7,058 nucleotides of DNA, taken from an uncultured Lachnospiraceae bacterium. Its GTDB lineage: Bacteria > Bacillota > Clostridia > Lachnospirales > Lachnospiraceae. Under the pieces are notes generated by a model. The model worked only from the letters and a program-made list of their open reading frames with translations, ran no database searches and had not been told where the DNA came from. The translations under genes were made by a program, and so were the position numbers. The DNA lies in NCBI GenBank assembly GCA_946413945.1, contig CAMKMR010000087.1, forward strand, positions 1-7,058, given 5' to 3'. This document shows positions 1 to 4,160 of the stretch, piece after piece (positions within the stretch are counted from its first letter, which is position 1; the number at the start of each line of letters is the position of its first letter).

Positions 1-714
1 TATCCTGATATTATTTTCATGAGCCTTTTCAACCAGTTCTTTTAAGTCATCCAATGTACCGAAATTAGGATCCACTGTAAAATAATCTTCAATGTCATAT
101 TTATGATTTGATTCTGATAGGAACACTGGTGTAAGGTAAATGGCACTTACCCCCAGATCTTTTATATGATCCAGTTTCTTTATGATTCCCCTTATATCTC
201 CTCCTGCAAAACTCTTAGGAGTAGGGATATCACCCCAGGACATATTTATATAACTCTTGTCTTTGTTATCATTTCCCATAAAGAAACGTTCCACAAAGAT
301 CTGATAAAATACAGCCCCTCTCATCCAGTCAACAGTTTCAATCCTGTCGTTTTCATTTATGTATGGCATCTGGAAGAAATTGTAGAAAGCTTCAGGATAT
401 GAATAAGTCTCTGTCAGACCGTCTTCACTGTAAAAGTAAGACTTTCCATCTTCCTCTATCTCAAAGATATAAGCAAGTCTTACATCATCCAACTTTAATC
501 TCTTCTCATAATACTTATACAGATTATCTTCATAATGCGCCGTCATCTGAACTCTCATCTGTCTCATTTGAAATTCATACTTCGGGCCATAGATGAGAAA
601 CACTTTTATATTCCTGTCTTCCTTTGCTGCACGCAGACGGATTATGATTTCGTTACTGCTTACTGCAAATGAGTACCTGGAATCTGTAATATGTAATAAT
701 GCATATTTATTCAT
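1..714 (-). CDS. GH13 alpha-glucan hydrolase, neopullulanase/cyclomaltodextrinase type (3' end outside window)
   Basis: The visible part is 238 residues from the N-terminus. By family it should hydrolyse maltodextrins, cyclodextrins or pullulan. There is no signal peptide (it begins MNKYALLHITDS), so I infer a cytoplasmic enzyme acting on imported oligosaccharides. Residues 1 to about 125 look like the beta-rich N-terminal CBM34-type domain of the GH13_20 group. The catalytic barrel then starts with DWMRGAVFYQIFVERF (129-144), followed by GGDIRGI (171-177) and the family stretch AIYLTPVFLSESNHKYDIED (191-210). The sequence leaves the window just before the first conserved DxxxNH region, so no catalytic residue is visible. 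The ATG at 712-714 is preceded by GAAAGG (721-726) at a good distance. The gene is divergent from the LacI-type regulator, which suggests one sugar locus. Family is fairly certain; exact specificity is not. Confidence 0.88.
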   Translation of the reverse strand, partial: MNKYALLHITDSRYSFAVSSNEIIIRLRAAKEDRNIKVFLIYGPKYEFQMRQMRVQMTAHYEDNLYKYYEKRLKLDDVRLAYIFEIEEDGKSYFYSEDGLTETYSYPEAFYNFFQMPYINENDRIETVDWMRGAVFYQIFVERFFMGNDNKDKSYINMSWGDIPTPKSFAGGDIRGIIKKLDHIKDLGVSAIYLTPVFLSESNHKYDIEDYFTVDPNFGTLDDLKELVEKAHENNIRI

Positions 715-759
715 ATGATTCCTTTCATTCATTTACAAATTAATTCAAAATGTGATATA

Positions 760-788
760 TTGACAAATAGTATTTCAATCATTAATAT
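760..788 (+). promoter_or_regulatory. Sigma-A type promoter of the lacI-type gene
   Basis: There is a perfect -35 box TTGACA at 760-765, a 17-base spacer, and a -10 box TAATAT at 783-788 (4 of 6 to TATAAT). Transcription should start near 795, about 39 bases before the ATG at 834. This is the best-formed promoter in the window. Confidence 0.8.
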
Positions 789-797
789 CAAATGTAT

Positions 798-809
798 TGA
801 AACGTTTAA
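798..809. promoter_or_regulatory. LacI-family operator overlapping the transcription start (autoregulation)
   Basis: The sequence TGAAACGTTTAA has the central CpG and AAACGTTT palindrome typical of LacI/GalR-family operators. It differs at one base from the perfect palindrome TTAAACGTTTAA at 2668-2679, upstream of the lipoprotein gene. It begins about 3 bases after the predicted transcription start, a position that would block the promoter. I infer negative autoregulation by the adjacent regulator. Confidence 0.65.
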
Positions 810-833
810 GTGAGTAAAAACACGGAGGATCAT

Positions 834-1634
834 ATGGCTAGGGACAAAGTTACTATAAGAGAAGTGGCGAAGGAAGCGGGGGTATCCATTGCTACTGTTT
901 CATATGTTATAAACAACAGAACAGATATTAAGATATCTGACGAAACTCGAAAGAAGGTTCTTCAAGTAATCAATCTTCTTGATTACACCCCAAATCAGGC
1001 TGCCAAGGCACTTGCTGCAAATAGAAAGAGTCTTTTCGCTTTCTATAATCCAACTATTCTTTCACCTTTACATGCAGCTGAAAGCTTATATAATTTTCAG
1101 CTGCTTACAAATTATTTTCATAAACATGGATACGAAACTATTCTTCTTAACAGTGAGACTTATGAAAAATGTGACCAGGCTGATGCCATTCTTTGCTACG
1201 ATGTAGCCAGAGAAGACTTCTTTAAACTTGGTGATAACAATTTCATTCCTCTCCTTGCTTTAAACTGTATAGTTGATGATTCACTTTTCTTCCAGTTAAA
1301 TGTTGATCCGGCAAGAATTTCAACATATGCCAAGAATCATTTTGGAAGAAAGAAATACAAGACCTTAATGCTCTCTACTCCAAATGAAGCAAAGAAGTCT
1401 TATTATTCTTCAAATATCAGCAATCTTTCATTTATATCATCTTTTGAAGAATTATCTGATATTAAAAACCAGAACATTGCTGTTTCTGATCATGTTCTTT
1501 ACGAACTGTTAAAGGCTAATAACAATGTATGTTACATTCCTTCAATATCTGATGCAACACTTGATAAATTATCAGTTTGCCTCGATGTTGCCATGCATAA
1601 GACTAAGAAAGATCAACACAGCGTATTTATCTAA
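834..1634 (+). CDS. LacI/GalR-family transcriptional regulator with shortened sensor domain
   Basis: A 266-residue DNA-binding regulator, probably a repressor of this starch/maltodextrin locus. The N-terminal helix-turn-helix is textbook: VTIREVAKEAGVSIATVSYV, with NNRTDIKISDETRKKV after it. A hinge helix follows (NQAAKALAANR), keeping the Leu that wedges into the central CpG of LacI operators. The rest, about 205 residues, is only loosely like the periplasmic-binding-protein fold. Family members usually have about 330-340 residues, so some 70 are missing, and the usual late G-[FY]-D-[DN] and LTT/Q-P segments are not recognisable. I chose the ATG at 834 because GGAGG (824-828) lies 5 bases before it. 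An upstream in-frame GTG at 810 would precede that ribosome binding site and adds 8 unlikely residues. The gene ends in a normal stop followed by a terminator, so it is not obviously broken. Confidence 0.88.
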   Translation: MARDKVTIREVAKEAGVSIATVSYVINNRTDIKISDETRKKVLQVINLLDYTPNQAAKALAANRKSLFAFYNPTILSPLHAAESLYNFQLLTNYFHKHGYETILLNSETYEKCDQADAILCYDVAREDFFKLGDNNFIPLLALNCIVDDSLFFQLNVDPARISTYAKNHFGRKKYKTLMLSTPNEAKKSYYSSNISNLSFISSFEELSDIKNQNIAVSDHVLYELLKANNNVCYIPSISDATLDKLSVCLDVAMHKTKKDQHSVFI

Positions 1635-1646
1635 ATTGTTTTTTAT

Positions 1647-1683
1647 AACCGGAAATATCATAAAAGATATTTCCGGTTTTTTT
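1647..1683 (+). terminator. Intrinsic terminator of the lacI-type gene
   Basis: A perfect 13-bp stem (AACCGGAAATATC at 1647-1659 with GATATTTCCGGTT at 1666-1678) encloses the 6-base loop ATAAAA and is followed by an unbroken T run to 1683. It starts 13 bases after the stop codon. Read on the minus strand the hairpin has no T tract after it, so it should work mainly rightwards. No separate terminator is evident for the converging lipoprotein gene in 1684-1763. Confidence 0.92.
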
Positions 1684-1763
1684 ATTGGCAATTATAACTT
1701 TATTCGATATAACCTGTCTAATCCCTGGCTTATCTATCCGGCGTTTTATATATGCGCTAAAAC

Positions 1764-2594
1764 TTACTGTCCGTTATACACAAATGTTATTGTGTCATAT
1801 GGATTCATATTGAAGCTTTCTTTTGTCTCTTCTGTGTAATAGCTGTCGTTTGTATCATACACATCCTCAGCTGGATATGTTACAAGAGTAAATGTGTAAG
1901 AGCCATCAACTAAAACCTGGATATTTGACTTCTTTGCATCTGTTGCTCCAAGTCCGTCAGTCTTCTTAAAATATGTTGTTCCATCAGCCTGTACACTGTC
2001 GAGATATCCGAATCCTCTCTGATCTTCCCACTTTTCATTTGTCGCAAACTGGAATTCATCTCCTGCTTTAAGTTCAACTGTATATGTATAAACATTAGCC
2101 TCTGCGTTTGCTTCCTTAGTGAACTTCTGATTATCACCAACTACCGCTCCCCAGTTAGATTCTGTAAGAACTGCACTGGTTCCACCACCAACGATATAGA
2201 AATCTCTTGTGTCTTCTTTGTAAGAAGCAAAACCTGCATAGATTTTTGTATCCTCTGTGATCTTCTGCTCCATATCAAACCTTCTTGTTTTCTTTGGAGA
2301 TGTGTACCAGGCAACAAATGTATATCCTTCCTTTTCTGGAGTCTCGATATTTGCTGCTTCGCCTTTTTTAACACTAACTTTTCCAAGTTCTGTTGTTCCA
2401 TCGGTATCGATAAGTGTTACTGTAACTTCATCAGACTTAGCTTCTTCTGATGTAGTTTCTGTTGCTGTCCCTGTAGTTGCTGTTGCTTCAGTTGTTGTCT
2501 TTTCAGCATTTGTCTTCTGACATCCATAAAGTCCCATGCATGTTGCAAGCGAGCAAACTAAAGCTGCTTTTAACATAAGTTTTCTTTTTCTCAT
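1764..2594 (-). CDS. Secreted lipoprotein with Listeria-Bacteroides repeat and probable glycan-binding domain
   Basis: A 276-residue predicted surface lipoprotein. The N-terminus MRKRKLMLKAALVCSLATC is a lipoprotein signal peptide ending in the lipobox LYGC, with lipidated Cys25. A Thr/Ser/Glu-rich spacer follows (about 26-56). Residues 57-122 match the Listeria-Bacteroides (Flg_new, InlB B-repeat) module, including GEAANIETPEKEGYTFVAWY. Residues 131 to about 250 (from DFYIVGGGTS) look like a beta-sandwich. The elements NVYTYTVELKAGDEFQFA and W149/W189 are reminiscent of starch-binding SusE/SusF or X25-type modules. No catalytic motif is seen. With the neighbouring GH13 gene and shared operators, I infer an extracellular alpha-glucan-binding role. 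The ATG at 2592-2594 is preceded by AAGGAGG (2604-2610); an in-frame GTG at 2613-2615 lies upstream of that site and is rejected. The lipoprotein call is strong; the glycan call is moderate. Confidence 0.82.
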   Translation of the reverse strand: MRKRKLMLKAALVCSLATCMGLYGCQKTNAEKTTTEATATTGTATETTSEEAKSDEVTVTLIDTDGTTELGKVSVKKGEAANIETPEKEGYTFVAWYTSPKKTRRFDMEQKITEDTKIYAGFASYKEDTRDFYIVGGGTSAVLTESNWGAVVGDNQKFTKEANAEANVYTYTVELKAGDEFQFATNEKWEDQRGFGYLDSVQADGTTYFKKTDGLGATDAKKSNIQVLVDGSYTFTLVTYPAEDVYDTNDSYYTEETKESFNMNPYDTITFVYNGQ

Positions 2595-2603
2595 ATTTTT
2601 CTT

Positions 2604-2610
2604 CCTCCTT
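2604..2610 (-). promoter_or_regulatory. Shine-Dalgarno that fixes the lipoprotein start
   Basis: On the minus strand the sequence AAGGAGG lies 9 bases before the ATG at 2594. It decides between this ATG and the upstream in-frame GTG at 2613-2615, which would lie 5' of the binding site. Confidence 0.85.
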
Positions 2611-2615
2611 AACAC

Positions 2616-2627
2616 TTAACCGTTTAA
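2616..2627. promoter_or_regulatory. LacI-type operator A (lipoprotein 5' region)
   Basis: TTAACCGTTTAA differs at one base from the perfect palindrome at 2668-2679 and keeps the central CpG. It lies just upstream of the lipoprotein ribosome binding site, inside the likely transcribed leader. Its centre is 52 bp from that of the perfect site, close to five helical turns. Confidence 0.55.
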
Positions 2628-2667
2628 ATTAAAGTGATACATAAGAGCAGCCACTTCGCATGACTAC

Positions 2668-2690
2668 TTAAACGTTTAAATTACGTTTAA
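2668..2690. promoter_or_regulatory. LacI-type operator B (perfect 12-bp palindrome) with adjacent half-site C
   Basis: TTAAACGTTTAA at 2668-2679 is a perfect 12-bp palindrome with a central CpG. Next to it, ACGTTTAA at 2683-2690 repeats one half-site with its CpG 11 bp away, one turn of the helix. The palindrome matches the site in the promoter of the lacI-type gene at 798-809 in 11 of 12 positions. I infer that the regulator encoded at 834-1634 represses the lipoprotein gene here. Confidence 0.68.
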
Positions 2691-2699
2691 ATCACTTTT

Positions 2700-2737
2700 A
2701 ACTTACCATTTATAACTCTCTATGTCAACGTGCACAA
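2700..2737 (-). promoter_or_regulatory. Probable promoter of the lipoprotein gene
   Basis: Two overlapping candidates are visible on the minus strand. One is TTGTGC (complement of 2732-2737), 17 bases, then TATAAA (complement of 2709-2714). The other is a perfect -35 TTGACA (complement of 2723-2728), 17 bases, then a poor -10 TAAGTT (complement of 2700-2705). Either places the start of transcription upstream of all three operator elements, as expected for repression by roadblock. Confidence 0.45.
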
Positions 2738-2775
2738 TCGACATATTATTTTCGAGAATATTGTGCAAATTGACA
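2723..2775. repeat. Long interrupted inverted repeat upstream of the lipoprotein promoter
   Basis: The arms are TGTCAA (2723-2728) and TGCACAAT (2731-2738) on the left, and ATTGTGCA (2760-2767) and TTGACA (2770-2775) on the right. They pair perfectly apart from a symmetric 2-base mismatch (CG against AA), around a 21-base centre. No T run follows on either strand, so it is not an intrinsic terminator. Its position across and upstream of the likely -35 box of the lipoprotein gene suggests a site for a dimeric regulator, which is my inference. Confidence 0.5.
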
Positions 2776-2795
2776 AGCCAACCTAGGGTCTGGCT
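2776..2795 (-). terminator. Small hairpin after cysE, possible weak terminator
   Basis: AGCCAACC (2776-2783) can pair with GGT-C-TGGCT (2787-2795) with one bulged C and a 3-base loop, starting 26 bases after the cysE stop on the minus strand. The bases after it are only partly T-rich (TGTCAATTT), so termination would be inefficient. Readthrough into the lipoprotein gene is possible. Confidence 0.3.
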
Positions 2796-2820
2796 GTCAT
2801 TTTATAGATAAATATTATAG

Positions 2821-3738
2821 TTAGAAATCCTCTTCTATTTTTTTACCATCAAAAATCAGTTCCTGATTAGCTACATAGACCTTTGTTCCTGCAGGTACTG
2901 ATTTTGTAAGGAATACATTGCCTCCTATTACAGAATCCCTTCCAATTATCGTATCTCCTCCAAGAATAGAAGCTCCCGAATAGATAGTAACATTATCTTC
3001 AATAGTTGGGTGTCTCTTTTTTGAAGATAACTGTCTTCCTTCTTTTAATGATAATGCACCTAATGTAACACCCTGATAGATTTTAACATGTTCTCCTATC
3101 TCTGTTGTTTCTCCTACAACTACACCAGTGCCATGATCTATGAAGAAATATTTACCTATGCTTGCTCCAGGGTTTATATCAATACCTGTTTTAGAATGCG
3201 CATGTTCAGTCATAACTCTTGGAAGTATAGGTACTCCAAGCTTATATAAAACATTTGCATATCTTTGTGTTGTGATAGCCTGAAGACCAGGGTATGAGAT
3301 AATGATAGCATCCTTACTTTCAGCCGCAGGATCACCACAAAAGAGCGCTTCAATATCTGTATCAAGATACTCACGAACTTTAGGAATCGTATTCATAAAA
3401 CTAACTGTTATATCTTCTGCTGCACAGCATATATCATCATCTGACACCCCTTTATATTTTTCATCAAAATGAAGGGCTATAAAAATTTGCTTATTAAGAT
3501 TATATGCTACATCTTCCGTAAGTGAAGCAAGCATTGTCTTAATATTATAGATCCTATATGTTTTATCCAGATAATATCCTGCATAAGTTATTCTAGAAAG
3601 CTTTCTAAGTATATCAACAACTGCATATCTATCTGGGCAGCCAAAAATATCCTGCTTATCGATAGAGCGACTCATATTATAATCATTAGTAATGTTATCA
3701 ATTATAGCTCCAATATTATCGCAAATATGTTTACCCAT
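2821..3738 (-). CDS. cysE: Serine O-acetyltransferase
   Basis: A 305-residue cytoplasmic enzyme that transfers acetyl from acetyl-CoA to L-serine, giving O-acetylserine, the first committed step of cysteine synthesis. The N-terminal 175 residues are helical. From about 185 the left-handed beta-helix of hexapeptide repeats begins (GIDINPGASIGKYFFIDHGT). The catalytic Asp-His pair is D201-H202 and the second active-site His is H243 in KKRHPTIED, matching D157/H158 and H193 of the E. coli enzyme. Between them is an insertion, GALSLKEGRQLSSKK, longer than in the E. coli protein. The C-terminus ends EEDF and lacks the terminal Ile that E. coli CysE inserts into the CysK active site. The ATG at 3736-3738 has AAGGGG (3744-3749) 5 bases upstream. 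No cysteine gene adjoins it. Identity is secure. Confidence 0.95.
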   Translation of the reverse strand: MGKHICDNIGAIIDNITNDYNMSRSIDKQDIFGCPDRYAVVDILRKLSRITYAGYYLDKTYRIYNIKTMLASLTEDVAYNLNKQIFIALHFDEKYKGVSDDDICCAAEDITVSFMNTIPKVREYLDTDIEALFCGDPAAESKDAIIISYPGLQAITTQRYANVLYKLGVPILPRVMTEHAHSKTGIDINPGASIGKYFFIDHGTGVVVGETTEIGEHVKIYQGVTLGALSLKEGRQLSSKKRHPTIEDNVTIYSGASILGGDTIIGRDSVIGGNVFLTKSVPAGTKVYVANQELIFDGKKIEEDF

Positions 3739-3950
3739 GATTTCCCCTTCTTTTATCTTTTGAATTCTTCGTCTTATTTCTTCTTTTTATTCTATTATCC
3801 CAATTATCTTTCTATCCTTTTACCCTTTATCTTTTTCGTTATTTCTTTTAGTATTTTGGTTCTCAATAATTGGGTATAACCTTTTTGATTTTATTCTAAT
3901 TTACATTCTATGTCTATAGCTCTACAATATCAATCCTCTATAACCAGCTA
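3739..3950 (-). promoter_or_regulatory. cysE upstream region: purine-rich leader, candidate promoter and spaced inverted repeat
   Basis: This 212-bp gap holds no gene. A candidate promoter on the minus strand is TTGAGA (complement of 3861-3866), 17 bases, then AATAAC (complement of 3838-3843). The following leader of about 90 bases is almost all A and G on the coding strand, so probably unstructured. An inverted repeat, CCCAATTAT (3799-3807) and ATAATTGGG (3866-3874), brackets the promoter. I see no T-box or S-box type leader signature and no clear intrinsic terminator for the upstream copper ATPase gene. Confidence 0.42.
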
Positions 3951-4160
3951 CTAACACATCCCTTTATATTCATAACCTGCATCTTCAATTGTCTTTTTAA
4001 TTTCCTCTTCGGAAATACCCTTAGCGAGTGTTAATTCAACCTTGTTTTCCTTATGACTTGCCTTAGCAGCCTCAACAGCCTCAAGTGCTTCAAGAGCTTT
4101 CTTAACACTAGCCTCGCAATGTGGACACATCATTCCTTCAACTTTAACTATCTTTATCAT
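3951..4160 (-). CDS. copZ: Probable nested in-frame CopZ-like copper chaperone (internal start within copA)
   Basis: The C-terminal HMA domain of the ATPase begins exactly at an in-frame ATG (4158-4160, residue 810), which is preceded by AAAGGAG with a 6-base spacer. Initiation there would give a free 69-residue protein starting MIKIVKVEGMMCPHCEAS, the normal size and layout of CopZ. CopZ is a cytoplasmic chaperone that carries Cu(I) through its CxxC (here C12 and C15 of the short form) to CopA and CsoR. The residues just before the ATG, KENN, are simply the ribosome binding site read as codons. The long form fuses the same domain to the pump. Both products share the tandem stop codons. The site is better placed than that of copA itself. 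That internal initiation happens is an inference from sequence; the fused domain is certain. Confidence 0.62.
   Translation of the reverse strand: MIKIVKVEGMMCPHCEASVKKALEALEAVEAAKASHKENKVELTLAKGISEEEIKKTIEDAGYEYKGMC

Larger units (their letters stand above)
715..833. promoter_or_regulatory. Divergent intergenic control region between GH13 gene and lacI-type gene
   Basis: This 119-bp gap drives two genes in opposite directions. The rightward promoter and its operator are clear and listed separately. For the leftward GH13 gene I see only a weak candidate on the minus strand: TTGTCA (complement of 761-766), 16 bases, then ATTAAT (complement of 739-744). It would overlap the -35 box of the rightward promoter, so the two polymerases would compete. 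The operator at 798-809 lies upstream of that weak leftward promoter rather than across it, so repression of the GH13 gene from this site is less certain than autorepression. Confidence 0.5.

Noticed and set aside
166..596. Two plus-strand open frames near the left end
   Set aside because: Both are antisense to the GH13 gene, whose CBM34/GH13 sequence is recognisable throughout on the minus strand.
797..810. CcpA cre site
   Set aside because: With the central CG aligned to the cre consensus, the conserved outer TG and CA positions do not match. The site fits the 12-bp palindrome found before the lipoprotein gene better.
810..833. GTG at 810 as start of the LacI-type regulator
   Set aside because: It lies upstream of the GGAGG at 824-828 and adjoins the operator. 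The ATG at 834 has ideal spacing and gives the usual N-terminus.
2723..2775. Inverted repeat as cysE terminator
   Set aside because: The loop is 21 bases and no T run follows the hairpin on the minus strand.
3739..3950. T-box or other cysteine riboswitch before cysE
   Set aside because: The leader is almost pure purine with no stem-rich structure, and no T-box core or antiterminator/terminator pair is visible.
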